64,000 bases of DNA from Mallotus nudiflorus (lineage: Eukaryota; Streptophyta; Magnoliopsida; Malpighiales; Euphorbiaceae), in assembly GCA_947683625.1 (NCBI GenBank), contig CANTUR010000127.1:1054001-1118000 (forward strand), given 5' to 3'. Each line of letters starts with the position of its first letter. Positions within the stretch are counted from its first letter, which is position 1. This document shows, in pieces, positions 1-12,373 of the stretch. Under the pieces are notes generated by a model. The model made no database searches. It worked only from the letters and a program-made list of their open reading frames with translations, and was not told the origin of the DNA. A program made the position numbers and the translations under genes.

Positions 1-626
1 TGACTATAAAAATTGATAACTTGGGTTCTACCTAGTTTTTATACTAAAATATTTTAAAAGACATTTAAATATTTATTTATTTCCTTTTGAAAAATGAATT
101 AAATAAATTATAAATATATTATATTTTCATAAAAAACATATTTTAAAGAAAATTTTTAAACCACATTCATTTCTTTTATTAGCTTACTTAGTGAGGTCTG
201 ACTTCCTTCAATTTATTTTTTTAAGAGTTTGAGAGTTTTCTGTTAGGTTTACTTCTCTACATCGTGTAGCTTTTTCAGCGGCTATCTTATGTAGGTCTAT
301 ATAGTTATATTTATATTAGTGTCCGTGTACCGCATTAGAGAATTGTATAACTGCATATTTTAAATTTTAATATTATGTATTGAAATATTATTTTATATAA
401 CTGATGATGTTTTTATTTTATTTTATGCACTATGATGTCATGGTTTAATTAAATTGAGAAAAATCACTTTGATAATGTGTATTATGATTTAGTTATTTTA
501 TTGTAAGATTTTAAGGTGAAATATTCCGTGTTTTTCTTTTAAGGCTTACTACGGGTTTTAGTAGCTTTATACTTTTTCATTCCCTCCCTAGTGCCGGTCA
601 CGTGCCCCTGAGTTCAGGTCGTAACA
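1..626 (+). repeat. Decayed LTR 3' end, same family as the 3.2 kb Tekay-like LTRs
   Basis: The segment around 185-300 matches, with many changes, the part of the LTR at 50359-50480 (cue: tcactcagtgaggtctgac). The segment 541-626 matches the LTR terminus at 50747-50825, which has a gcttgctacgggtt-like motif and ends in gtcgtaaca. It lies in plus orientation. The left part is outside the window, so I cannot say whether it was a solo LTR or part of an element. No coding potential is visible. Confidence 0.6.
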
Positions 627-639
627 TTTATATATTATG

Positions 640-1219
640 GAAAGGTATTTCTATAAAAGTAATTTTATTAAAATGAAGAATTTTTGAATATTCATTTTAT
701 TTGGTGAAATTGAAAGTTTTCAATAAATATTTTAAAACCAACATGCATTTTATAAGATTAATTCATTCAGTAAGGTTTGATTTTCCTCAAATTTTATTTT
801 TTCAAAACTTTACAATCAAATCGATCCTAATCATCATCTGCACCGAGTTTCTTCTTTTCTGGCTATCTTATGTAGGTTTAGTTGATATATGTATTATGTA
901 TTTGAATCCTAGATGTTGCAATAATTGGCTGATTTGTATAACTTGTAATGATGTTTTAATATTTTAAAATACTATCTTATGGATTGTGGTTGAGTATTGG
1001 AGTATTTTATGAAGTAGTGTTGAATGGAAACATATTGGGAGCATTATTTTCTTTTTTACAGATTTTTGTTTTGTCTCGGTATAAAGTAAACTCTACTAAT
1101 ATTTTATTTAAATTAATTTTATTGTGAAAAATTTCTAAAGTTTACTATAAGTTTCGAAAGTTTCAAACTTTTTCATTTCCTAATGTTGATCACATGTCCT
1201 TTGGGTTTGAGTTGTGACA
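640..1219 (+). repeat. Second decayed LTR 3' end of the same family
   Basis: A second copy of the same landmarks follows directly: attcattcagtaaggtttg near 760, the tatcttatgtaggt block near 865, and a terminus ending gagttgtgaca at 1219. It is as diverged as the first copy. Two successive ends in one orientation suggest a tandem or nested pair of old insertions upstream of the isocitrate dehydrogenase gene. Its left border is uncertain. Confidence 0.5.
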
Positions 1220-2143
1220 TTTAATTAAAATTTTTAGATAATCTTAAAATTTTTTAAGACTTTATAATTAGGTGATCTATATATTTTTAAAAAATTTTCA
1301 ATTTTATCTATAAATCTAAATAACTTTGCATTAGTCATTAAAATTGAAATTTTATTTGACTTATATGACTTAATTGTAAGAGTTTTTTAAGATAAAATTT
1401 AATATGATCCAATTTTAGAAGAAAAATTTATATGGGGACAAAAAATTTTAAGGTTCAATATTAATTTTGGATAATTGAAAGTCTAATTTGACAATTCGGT
1501 AAAGAACAAATAAAATACTATAAAATAAAACTATAATAAGGCTGTGCTTATTGATTAAATAGTAAACAAATTGTTAGACAATTAACATATATTTTTAAAA
1601 TTAACAATTGCAACAAATTTTTTTTACTAAGTAGATTGAATTGAAAACACTATATTATATATAATTCTAATAAATTTACGAAGTACAGCTCCATTTCACC
1701 TAGATATTAAAATACACCATACTACAAATCATATCAATTTTTTAATAGTTAAAAATAGACAGTTTTTTAAAAAATCTTTTGCAATATATATATAAAATTA
1801 TTAAATTAATATTTATATAATTATAACTAATGATATATTATACAAATATTGGTATACAAGAATAATCGATAATTATAATTTTTTTTTTAATGATTATAAA
1901 TGGTTGAACTCATCTATGAGTGCATAGCCTAGAACTTGACGAGTATCTCAATACATTTTTGGACCGAATAGTATATTTAAGTTCACTTCAAGGGGGTTTC
2001 AGTAATTTTGAATTTACTTTGTCAAACTTTTTTTTAGTGAAATTTATTAAAAAATTAGTCATCGTCTACTTTGTCTCTCGCTTCGCTTTCCTTTTTCTCT
2101 GGTTATGGCTTTTTCGATCTCTTAAACTAAAATTCAAAACCCT
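1220..2143. other. AT-rich intergenic and promoter region
   Basis: This stretch is very AT-rich and carries no convincing ORF. The last roughly 180 bases are less AT-rich, contain ctttgtctctcgcttcgc-type pyrimidine runs typical of plant 5' leaders, and lead into the isocitrate dehydrogenase start. I do not see a single TATA box I would defend. Confidence 0.5.
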
Positions 2144-2221
2144 TTGAAAAAAAATAAAAAAAACGTTTCAAAATCAATCAGTCGCACCAGAAACGCAAAA
2201 ACTCCGACCCGACCTGACCCG

Positions 2222-5200
2222 ATGGCAAAAAGATCTTTTCCAATCCTAAAGAAACTCTTATCTTCTACCGATCTATCACAATGCTCCAGGTTCACTCCTC
2301 GCCGATCTGTAACCTACATGCCACGACCAGGCGACGGTGCACCGCGCGCTGTAACTCTAATTCCAGGAGACGGAATTGGACCTTTAGTAACAGGAGCGGT
2401 GGAGCAAGTAATGGAAGCGATGCACGCGCCGGTGTATTTCGAACGGTACGAAGTTCACGGAGACATGAAAAAAGTACCAGCGGAGGTGATTGATTCGATA
2501 AAGAAGAACAAGGTTTGTTTGAAAGGAGGATTAGCAACGCCTATGGGAGGAGGTGTTAGTTCATTGAATGTTCAATTGAGAAAAGAGCTTGATTTGTACG
2601 CTTCGCTTGTTCATTGTTTCAATTTGCCTGGATTGCCTACGCGACATGACAATGTTGATATTGTGGTCATTAGAGAGAACACTGAAGGCGAATATTCTGG
2701 TCTTGAACATGAGGTTGTCCCTGGTGTCGTTGAAAGCCTTAAGGTATACTAACAATTATAATTAAATCTTTAAACTGTTTTTTTTTTGGGTAATTTTAGC
2801 TTGATTTTGTGGTTATATATCGATATCTGTACGTAGTTTAGTGATTATTGTTATGTATTGTTTGGTTGGTCGAATAGAGTAGGAATGGAATTGTGTTGTT
2901 GGTTTGTCTTAATTTGCATTTTGTAGGTGATGGTAAATTCATACTCAGTTAGCAATGTGAAATATGCTCTTGGGTAGGCTTTACCTGAACAGCAGGAAGA
3001 AAGTCCAATTCTTAGGGGCTTTGTTTGGAAAGTTCATTGAATTTTTGCAAATTTGTGTCTATTTCTTTTGAAATGCGTTTGAAAGAATAGACTTCCATCA
3101 ATTATTAACTTTTCAATCCTGTGATTTACTAACTAAAATTCAATATAGTTGATTTTTTGCAATTTTTTTAAACTTTCTGAACACTATGAGATTCAATGAG
3201 TTATTAGGCTTTGAACTTGCTGCATGCACATGCACGTATTTACGATATGTATATATGGTGCATCAATTTGGATTTTTTTAAATCTCATTACTAATACTTT
3301 GCTAGGTGATAACAAAGTTCTGCTCTGAGCGCATTGCGAAGTATGCTTTTGAGTATGCGTACCTGAACAATAGGAAGAAAGTGACTGCTGTGCATAAAGC
3401 AAATATCATGAAGCTGGCTGATGGCTTGTTCTTGGAATCTTGTCGAGAGGTTGCTACAAAATATCCAGGAATCAAGTATAATGAAATTATTGTGGATAAC
3501 TGCTGCATGCAACTTGTTTCAAAGCCAGAGCAATTTGATGTCATGGTATGCAATATCTGTTCAATCAATTGTGTAATATAATTCTTCTTGACCTACATAG
3601 TTTCTGTATATTTTTGTTGATTGCATAATTTGCATTTGTCTTTTATATGTGTAGGAATATGTTGATTTTGAGTTTTAAACTCATGGTCTTGACTTTGATG
3701 GGGAAATTTGATGCTAGATTTAATGTTATAACCTATTTAAGTAAATAATTTTCATACTTTAGAAAACACAGAATGATGTTCTAGAGTAACCGATGAAACT
3801 CAAATGCACTGAAAGTAATAAAGTGAAAAACTAAATTGTCTACCTATAGTGCAAAGATACTAATTTTTACTTGTTCGTTGAGCCTTTTTGTGTAAGTTTT
3901 GCAGTCAAGGAAGCCAATGACAATGAGAATGTCTTTGGGATTAGACTATTGGTTTCAATTATAATTAAAGAAACAGGCAAGTTAAAATTTTCGACATGGG
4001 GATTTCAGTATCCACATTTTCCATCAAGCTCATTTTGTGGTCCCATTTCCCGCAAGCACATCTTGTAGTCCCATTTCTATCAAACACATCTGGTAGTTAG
4101 TTATACAAGGAGGGATAACCTACCTTTTTACAATTGTGTTGCGCAAGAGTGAGGATCAATTTGGCTATCTCAGGTCAACGGATGTTTTCAATTTTTGATA
4201 TTTATATTTTCTTTGATAGACCAGGGTGCGTTGAGATTTAATTCATTCACCAACTTAAAATTTTTGCATCAATAGTATGATGTTTTGGTTGATATGGGAA
4301 TAAATTACTTATCTTTGCAGTTCTTTTTAGTCATTTGAGCTCCATTTTTTTTATTTTTAAGTGAGACTGTAAGTTTTTGCCCTTTCTGTCCGCGGATTCA
4401 CACTGATGCCCAACCATCCACAAACACACAAAAATGACAATGGTATATTCTGTATGGCTGCTATCTGCAGAGCCCTGAAGAGCCTCTAATTCTTTTCCAA
4501 ATTCTCTTTTGCTTAAATACCAAGCCACAATGTTTTTTCCAGTAATTTACTTGCAACTGATGACAAAATGACCCTAATTTTGAGTTTGGAGGCTGTCCTA
4601 ATTCAGTTGTAGGGAGGTTTTCATAGACCATTATTAGGAAAGGATATCAAACATTATAATAGAGATTCTGTTAAAGGCTTAAAAGCATTGAGATAGAAAG
4701 GAATCATTTGGTTGACATGAGAATCACTCTTCTATTGCAAGTTTTATGTAAGAAACTGTCTTTGACTTTGATGATTAGCTTTTGTTTCAAATGATCCATA
4801 ATTTGAGATTGTGAGGGAAGAGTAAGAGTGAGCGCATGGGTTCTTCAGATAATGTGACTGGTTTCACATTTTGCAGGTGACACCTAACCTCTATGGGAAT
4901 CTAGTTGCAAATACAGCTGCGGGTATTGCTGGTGGTACTGGAGTCATGCCTGGAGGTATATCCATGAATATTAGTCTTAAAACTTTTTGTTTTTCTGTAG
5001 TTTCTGCTGGTTTTGGAATAACAGATAGGCATTGCTGATCTTAGTTGTAGCTTTATTTTGGTTTATTAGCTGATGTTGGTTTTAGAGGCATCTTAGAAAA
5101 AACTTGATTTGTATCTTATGATAATTTTCTATGCTTTGCAAGTTACTTTACAGCACCTTTATAATATTTGGATCCTCATATGGCTTTGATTTTTGATAAA

Positions 5201-5289
5201 GAAAATGAATGTCCATTGCTTGTATATGAGCTGCACTAAATTGGAAAGATTGCTTTAAGCCAATATGAACTCAATCTGAACTAACAAAA

Positions 5290-5333
<44 letters not shown>

Positions 5334-6589
5334 GTTTTTCAATGGCTGTATAGGTTCTCTTACCAGTTCTTATGCTTCATCTTTCCCAAGTTTCTGAATC
5401 TCAATTTTAAGGCTTTGCTAATTGTTGAGTTGTAATGTACTTTCTGTATGCTCTTTAATTTTGATTACCTTTTTTTCAATTCAAACCTTCCTTGCGTTCT
5501 CAATATTGCAATGGATAGCTCATTTGAAATTATTCAGTAGCTCAAATATATCAAATTTCTATTTTTATTCTGTGAATGGTCTGTGGTATGTAATGGTACA
5601 TATAATTTACTTTTGTTCAAGAAGTATGAGAATTTAATGTCAAGTTTTTCTGTTGCAACCTTCATAGTTAATTGAAGTCTAGGTAGTTAATTGAAGTGTA
5701 GGTGTTATGAAAATCTAAGGCCTATGGTTAGTTGCTTTAGGGAAACAAAAAATCGTGTCTCTCTTTCTTTTTATATTTTGTCTGTTAAAGCTTTAGATAA
5801 TGTTACATTTTATGTTTATCCCTTCTTGTTGGATGCATTATTAAAATATTCCTCAGTGTCAAGTTTACAAATACATGTCTACATTTCCCTACTTGAACTC
5901 ATGTCTTTCACAAATCCTGGGAACTTTTTGGATGATGGAACTGATTAGTCATGGTTTGCCATATTTCTGTTTACCTAATGATTGACACTTTTAAATGACT
6001 ATTATGTAGTAGTAGAAATTGGCATTTTTTTTGAGATTGAAGAGGCATACAGAACATTGGTGTGTATCAGGAAATAATATTGGAAGAGCCTACTTCTTAG
6101 AAATGGCTGTGGATGCACTTTCAATTTATCAACATGTGATTTGGAGTATACACTTTGAAGATCAAAGTGCAATAAAACGCATATGTTTGCTTAGGAGAGT
6201 GTCGATAGGAACGCCATGAATATGAGAGTGTAGAACATTGTTTGCCATATTCTCCAACTTAAATTTCCATTTATTGTTGCTTAAAGTGCTAAGAAATGGG
6301 TACTAATATTGCAGGTAATGTTGGGGCGGATCATGCGGTTTTTGAGCAAGGTGCCTCAGCAGGAAATGTGGGGAATGAGAAGATAGTGGAACAGAAGAAA
6401 GCAAATCCAGTGGCATTGCTTCTCTCATCTGCTATGATGCTCAGACATCTACAGTTCCCGTCATTTGCCGATCGATTGGAAACTGCTGTGAAACGGGTAA
6501 TTTTAGAGGGCGAGCACCGGACAAAGGACCTAGGAGGAGGCAGCAGCACCCAAGAGGTTGTTGATGCAGTCATTGCTGCTCTAGACTGA
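2222..6589 (+). CDS. IDH1: NAD-dependent isocitrate dehydrogenase, regulatory subunit, mitochondrial
   Basis: Four exons are read as 2222-2743, 3306-3545, 4877-4955 and 6315-6589. All introns are GT-AG, and the joined CDS gives 371 residues, the usual length for this plant subunit. The protein belongs to the mitochondrial heteromeric enzyme that oxidises isocitrate to 2-oxoglutarate in the TCA cycle. Residues 1-28 are rich in Lys, Arg and Ser and look like a transit peptide. LIPGDGIGP begins at 46 and NTEGEYSG at 153. Exon 2 carries the VHKANIMK and [11 protein letters not shown] blocks, exon 3 [13 protein letters not shown], and exon 4 [15 protein letters not shown] and the C-terminus [10 protein letters not shown]. 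These blocks match the plant regulatory rather than the catalytic subunit. An upstream in-frame ATG at 2144 would add 26 basic residues. I chose 2222 because [13 protein letters not shown] aligns with known family N-termini. Confidence 0.95.
2927..3005 (+). pseudogene. Decayed duplicate of IDH exon 2 inside intron 1
   Basis: This part of intron 1 copies the first roughly 79 bases of exon 2 (3306 onward), including an intron-like acceptor (tttgtag) before the gtgat start. By eye about 56 of 77 aligned bases agree. The best stretch is acctgaaca followed by aggaagaaagt, shared exactly. A one-base insertion and an in-frame TAG near 2975 make it non-coding. It could be the remains of a mutually exclusive exon or of a local duplication. 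It is probably skipped in the mature message. Confidence 0.75.
5290..5332. repeat. (CA)n(TA)n microsatellite in IDH intron 3
   Basis: A run of acac dinucleotides followed by a short tata run lies in the 1.36 kb third intron. No other structure is evident in that intron. Confidence 0.95.
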
Positions 6590-7020
6590 TCGGGTAGATA
6601 CTCCTTTAGCTGCTGATCTTAGTAGACATTACCGTTTCAACATGGAAGTTCAATCTTCCCATATTCTTTTTTTGATACTTGGTTTCCAACAATTTTCATT
6701 TATCACCTGCCACCACTAAAATTCGCTTACTTTCCTATTTTTTGTTTAAATAATCTCAAGTGGAGATGATAAAATGCCATTATTAGTGGAGTTAAAAATA
6801 CCTGTATAGGGAAGAGTTCAATGTCTATGTTTGCTGCAAGTCCATCTGTCATTTGAATTTTTTTAGTGAATTGTGGTGCAATATTCGAAGAAAGTAAATC
6901 TTGAATATTGTTTTGCATGAAATTTTGCCTTTTCTTAGACCTTGTGTCATGATGTGATGTAGTTATATTGATTCTATTCACATTTGGTTAATGCTGCAGA
7001 TTTCATGCTGAATTTATACT
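6590..7020. other. Probable 3' UTR and downstream region of IDH
   Basis: The sequence after the TGA is non-coding, T-rich and of ordinary 3' UTR character. I see no unambiguous poly(A) signal to fix the end. The small minus-strand ORF at 6727-6981 has no recognisable motif and I do not call it a gene. Confidence 0.4.
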
Positions 7021-7282
7021 GATTTCAACTGAATAACGAGCTTAAATGCAAATGCATGCAACTTTTGATTTTTTTTTTAACAATATATCTATCTATACAA
7101 ATGTTTGTTTTCATTTAAATTTAAATTAGAGAAATTATGGTGTACCTTGAGTATATTATAGGCTATATATAATGTATTTTAATGTAACAGTTTCCAATTT
7201 TATTTATATAGATACACGCATGTATTTTAATGTAACAGTTTCCAATTTCCAATTTTAACCAAATTCAATTGGGAATCAAATT

Positions 7283-7349
7283 AATATTATATTTTATAAA
7301 AAATACTAAAACATGTCAGCTATGTGGTTGTAACAAAATAAAAAGCATA
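7283..7349 (+). repeat. Dispersed direct repeat, copy 1
   Basis: This roughly 67-bp block recurs at 9094-9160 with few changes. The shared core is actaaaacatgt followed by agctatgtggttgtaacaaaat. About 80 bases further on, the ctatctccattaacat block (near 7430) also recurs, near 10366. This suggests two diverged copies of one older element. Confidence 0.75.
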
Positions 7350-9093
7350 GTCGCATGTATAAAATGACTTCTTTCGTTATTCTTAAAGAAAAAAAAAATT
7401 CAATTATTTTTTTGATAAAGACTTTGCGCCTATCTCCATTAACATGACATAGATAAAAAAAATTTTAAATACATTTTATCTTTAACAAATGGATCAAATT
7501 CTTCTGGAATAATATTGAATAAAAATATAAATAAAATATTGTAGATCATCAATTAAGATATCAAAAATGTATAATTGATAATTTCATACAAGGGATAAAG
7601 ATTGAAGATTCCACATATATGATTTACAATATTTTAAATTTAATAGACTTGCGCAATGGCTAGATATTACATAATCAATATTATCTAATAAAAAATTGAA
7701 TTGGTCGTATGATTTGATTACTTGTAAGATAGTGAATAGTGATGTGTTAATAGTCTAATCACATGTATGCCGACGACGGTTAGACCAAGGCCTTGAAACT
7801 TTTCCGGTTCAAATCTCTATCGCACATCTAAGAAATTTTGTTAAATATCAAGAAGTGTGGGATCTACTGATGTGATGTTGTACACTATATAGACTTTAAG
7901 TAGTAGATTTTTATTATCTCTCACACTGACAATTAATAAGTTGTGATATACAAAATTCTAACAAAACGATTATATCCTTGTAAATATGTTTATAGTTTCT
8001 AAAAATAATAAATAAAATAAAAATACATAGTTTTATTTTTTTATGTTTTTTATTGTAAAATTTTTTATCTATTATTTATATTTATTTAATTGGTATAATA
8101 CTAATAGTTTATGAGTTTTAAGATAAAAATTATTTGATGTAAAATAATAAGAGATCATAATTAATATATTGTGACTTTATTGAATACAATAAATTAAAAT
8201 ATTTGATATTAATTATACAATAAATTAAAATTTAATAAGTTTTTTTTTTTTTTGCAAAACATAGTATTTCTAGAATTTTTTTAACACAGAGAAAAAATGT
8301 AAGAATTAAATAAACTAAATTAAATATTTATAATTTGAATTTTAAATGACTGTTTATTAGTTTTTTTTAAAAAAATATTATATTGTTATAATCCTTATGG
8401 ACTATTGAAATATGAATTCTCTTTTAATTTTCACATTTATCTAGCAATTATTTTAATCTAAACCAAACAAATGATCTAAAAATATAACAATAATATTAAT
8501 AATATACAACTTTTTATTAATATTAATAATAACATACTCACAATATTGATTATGATATTTCTTGGTGACTATTAACATTTTTTTGTCATGCATTAAAAAT
8601 TCTTATCTTAAAACTTTCAAATTACTAGTATTAGATCAGTCAAATAAATACAAATAATGAATAAAATTCTCCACAATGGAAGGCATAGAGAAAACATAAA
8701 TATATATTTTTATTTTATTTATTATCTTTAAAACATATGAATTTATTGGAAAAAAAATAATCTTTTAGATTAAAATAGTAATATTATATAATTTTAAACC
8801 TTAAAATATTAAATAGAGAATTTGGTTGAATAAAAAATTAAAATTTAATGATAAAAAAGTCATAAATTAAAGTTTCCTAATCAAATTGAAATCGTAATTT
8901 AATGACCATTCGAATAATTTATCCGATTTTTATCGATTAATATAACCTCCAAAAGTGAGCACAACCGTTCAGATCTGCAACCATTCAGATCTGAAAAATA
9001 GACTGAATTGAGAAACTTCAATTTGATTTAATTTTTATTTTTTTCTTTATTTACAAATTTTTGGATAGAACCGAATCCATCGAAAATTGAATA

Positions 9094-9160
9094 AATATTA
9101 TATTTTATAAAAAAATACTAAAACATGTTAGCTATGTGGTTGTAACAAAATGAAAAGCGT
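9094..9160 (+). repeat. Dispersed direct repeat, copy 2
   Basis: Partner of the block at 7283-7349. The sequence that should follow it reappears only at about 10366, so roughly 1.2 kb including the polypyrimidine tract appears to separate the two halves of this copy. Confidence 0.75.
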
Positions 9161-9289
9161 ACTGTTTTTTTTCTTAGAGATTTTAATAAAAATAGACTTT
9201 TTTTTTTATTTTATTAACTAAAATATCCTAAATTTTCATTATTTACTAATGTTATCCATTTTATTTACGTAAATGTTCATTTTATTTAT

Positions 9290-9740
9290 ATATATGCACC
9301 ATTTTTCTTTTTTTTTTTTGTTTTTACTTTCATTTTTATTTTTTCCTTTCTTTTTTATTTTTTTCCTTTATTCATTTTTCTCTTTTTTTAAAATTTTACT
9401 TTTTCCTTCATATTTATTCTTTCTTCCTTCTTTTTTTTTTTTTTATTTTCTTTGTTATTTTTATTTCCCTTTTTCCTTATTATTTATTATTTTTATTCTT
9501 TTCTCCTTTCTTTCTTTTTTATTTCTATTTTTATTTCTCTTGTTTTTCCTTTTTATCTTTTCAGAATTTTTATTTTCTCATTTTTTCTCATTTTTTTCTC
9601 TTTTTATATCAGTGGAGCATTAGCCAACATATTTCTTTTGAAATTTTATTTCTTTAATTTTTCACATTTTATGTTAAAATACAATCTCTTCTTTATTTTT
9701 ATTTCTTTTTTCTTTTTATTTTCTCTTTATTTTTTAAAAA
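9290..9740. repeat. Long polypyrimidine (T/C) low-complexity tract
   Basis: About 450 bases are almost only T and C on the plus strand, with scattered A. This produces spurious Phe-, Leu- and Ser-rich ORFs (9273-9623 and 9452-9793). No microsatellite period is dominant. Confidence 0.9.
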
Positions 9741-11620
9741 ATTTATCATTATTTTCTAAATATTATTTTTTTAATTCCAATAAACCAAAATAAGTACAAA
9801 TTATATAATCCTATCAATAAAATAATTAAAAATCTCGTTGTATCATAAAATTAATTTTTTTATTGGATTTTATTAAAAGAGGCTAGCATGCATTGCTATA
9901 TGAAATATTTTTTTATTTTTTTATATATTTTATTTATTTATAATTTTTGTTATTGAATAGGGTGTTGAAAATGGTAATTCTATTTCTATTTCTACTTATT
10001 ATGGTGGTCACGGTGGATAGAATATGAAGGGTCTTGATTTGTTGTTAATTTATTGTAGCTTTTTGAGATATAATATTTGAATAAGAATAATTCAATATGT
10101 TGATGAATTTTTGTTGAGATTGATTTTTTGCAAGAAGAAGAAGAAGAAAATGACTATTTTTTTTTAAATTCATGGAGAAAAGTACGTGAATGACAGAAAT
10201 AGATGTATTTGCATAATTATTTTTTAATTTTAGAGTACGTTAGTAATAAAAAAAATTAAAATATTTTAATTGTTAACTTAAATTTTTCGAACATTTTAGT
10301 AAAGAATTTTTTTTTTTTTAATGCGGTCCGGATCGAATTGGTTTTACTCGATTGCTCACCACTAGCTATCTCCATTAACATAATTTGATATGATTTTTTT
10401 TTTGTTCGTAATTCTAAAGACGATTGGTGTTGGAAGACTCAGGAATGTACACAAAATTAAAGTGCACCTGAGGTTGAGGTTTTATAAATCAAAACTGTAT
10501 ATGGTTTTGGCCTGTTTTATTTTTAATTTTAATTTTTTCTGCAAAATTATAATGTCGAAAAATATTTAAATAAATAAATATGGTGTAAAAATATGATAAA
10601 ATAGGAAGTATCCCTATTAATTAAATGTTAAAGAAAGCTAGATTTTGCACTAGAATAAAGAAATTTTTTTATTTATCACACTCAATAACTAAATTTAAAA
10701 TATATAAAATAAATATTTTATTTCTATTGGTAAAATATAAAATATTTAAGATATATATTATAGAATCAACTATTAAATAAACATTTTGAATTTATTTTTT
10801 CAATTGAGAAGAAAAAAATAAAAACCCAACCTTTGACTTATTAATGTCTTAAAGGGAACCATACTCCTAACAATATAAACTTTTTTTAGAAGTAATAATA
10901 CAAAGAAGAGATACATTTTGGAGCCCTCAAATTCATTGATAAAATTTTGAGCCCTCAAATTCATTAATTCTTGTAAAATTTTATAAAATATATTTATTAA
11001 TCTAAATGATTGTATTTAAGCAGTGTTTTGTTTAGTTATTGGGAGAAAATGATAGTTTGTTCACTTCTTAACAATTAAGACAATGATATTTGGTTAACTT
11101 CTAAAATTATTAGTGTTGAGATACTAAATAGCTCCAATTCATTTATCTCTGGAGTTTTTTACTAACAACTATCGTTTTAACTTTAATTAATTAACTTTAC
11201 CTTAATAAAAGAGGAAGAAAGAGTTAATTATAAAATTATTAAAAAATTCACACAAATAAAAATACTGAAAATTAAAATCATAAATCTAATACTAATAGCA
11301 ACACATATTAGTACGTTATTTAAAATTTAGTATCAAAGTTTTAATAAACATAAAAATTACCTTCAATATTTAAAATTTATAATGAAAATATACATAATAT
11401 TTATTTTTACATCATTTATATTATTTTTAACATTTATATTAATAAGTCACACACAAATATATAATTTTTTATTTAGAAAATAAATATACAATATGATTCT
11501 TTATATATAAATTAACTAATATGTATATATGCAATTAAATATATTATCAACAACAACTAATGTAATTTTATCAAATACACAATCAGCTTTCAACCATAAG
11601 TAACAACTATCAACCATCAA

Positions 11621-11702
11621 CAATTAGCAACTTAACCAAACAAATTCTTAGTTTAAATAAACAATTAGCAACTTAACCAAACAAATTCTTAGTTTAAATA
11701 AA
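11621..11702 (+). repeat. Exact 41-bp tandem duplication
   Basis: The unit beginning caattagcaacttaaccaaa occurs twice in a row with no visible difference, which suggests a recent duplication. It sits next to sequence resembling AT-rich MITE ends (accataagtaacaactatc), but I cannot define terminal inverted repeats. Confidence 0.9.
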
Positions 11703-11885
11703 AATTTTATAGAATATATTTCTAATTTTATTTTTTTAATTTTATAAAATTAGTTACTATTAAATTAAATATTGAAAAAGCTATTAGAATTTTTAAATAA
11801 AATATTTATTTAAATAAAAATTTATTTATATGTAATTTTATTTAAAAATAAAAACAAATTTTTAATGGAATTAAACTTTGGCAAA

Positions 11886-12373
11886 CATATATATTAAAAG
11901 GAGAAGTAAAATGTCTCTTTATAGCACATTATGACACTTGGCAATAAATTATCTCATCTCCCGTTTCCATAGACAACTTAATGAAAAGGTACATATTCAT
12001 AAAAAACTTTCTTTTTTTTTTTTAAACCAAATTTTTCTTATTTTTTATTTTTTCCACAGACAACTTAATGAAAAGGCGCCTATTGATAAAAATCTTAATG
12101 AAAAAGTGTCTATTGATAAAAAATTTTCTTTTATTATTTAAAACTGATTTCTTTTTATTTCCTCAATCTTTTCTATAGGCAACTTAATGAAAAGGTTCCT
12201 ATTAACAATATATATATTACAAGAAAAGCACAATGCCTCCTTATACCACCTTATGACATTTGACAATAAATTATTTTTTCTCTCTTTTTCGTAGACAACT
12301 TAATGAAAAGATACCTATTCATAAAAATCTTTATTTTATTTTTTATTAAACCAAAATTTTCTTATTTATTTAT
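11886..12373 (+). repeat. Degenerate tandem repeat, left part (host of the Sirevirus insertion)
   Basis: The motif acaacttaatgaaaaggt followed by a ctattgataaaaat-like block occurs several times (about 11970, 12060, 12090, 12180 and 12295). A longer block with ccttat..acattatgacacttggcaataaat recurs at about 11915 and 12238. The array resumes after the Sirevirus at 45377 with the same motifs, so it pre-dates that insertion. It could be a decayed Helitron or other DNA element, but no termini are clear. Confidence 0.7.

Larger units (their letters stand above)
7021..11885. other. AT-rich intergenic region with decayed repeats
   Basis: I see no gene in this 4.9 kb stretch. It holds a dispersed direct repeat (7283-7349 and 9094-9160), a short direct repeat of a gtattttaatgtaacagtt-like unit near 7167 and 7218, a long polypyrimidine tract (9290-9740), and a 41-bp tandem duplication (11621-11702). 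ORFs here are low-complexity, Phe-rich translations. Confidence 0.6.

Noticed and set aside
2144..2221. In-frame upstream start for IDH
   Set aside because: The added residues are Lys/Arg-rich without family similarity, and the second ATG at 2222 matches the usual N-terminus.
2292..2755. Minus-strand ORFs over IDH exon 1
   Set aside because: They mirror the true coding exon and have no recognisable motif.
7738..7935. Possible second SINE (ggttcaaatctc near 7806 resembles a tRNA box B)
   Set aside because: No target duplication, A-rich tail or convincing box A could be found.
9273..9793. ORFs of 113-116 residues
   Set aside because: Translations of the polypyrimidine tract, almost only Phe, Leu and Ser.
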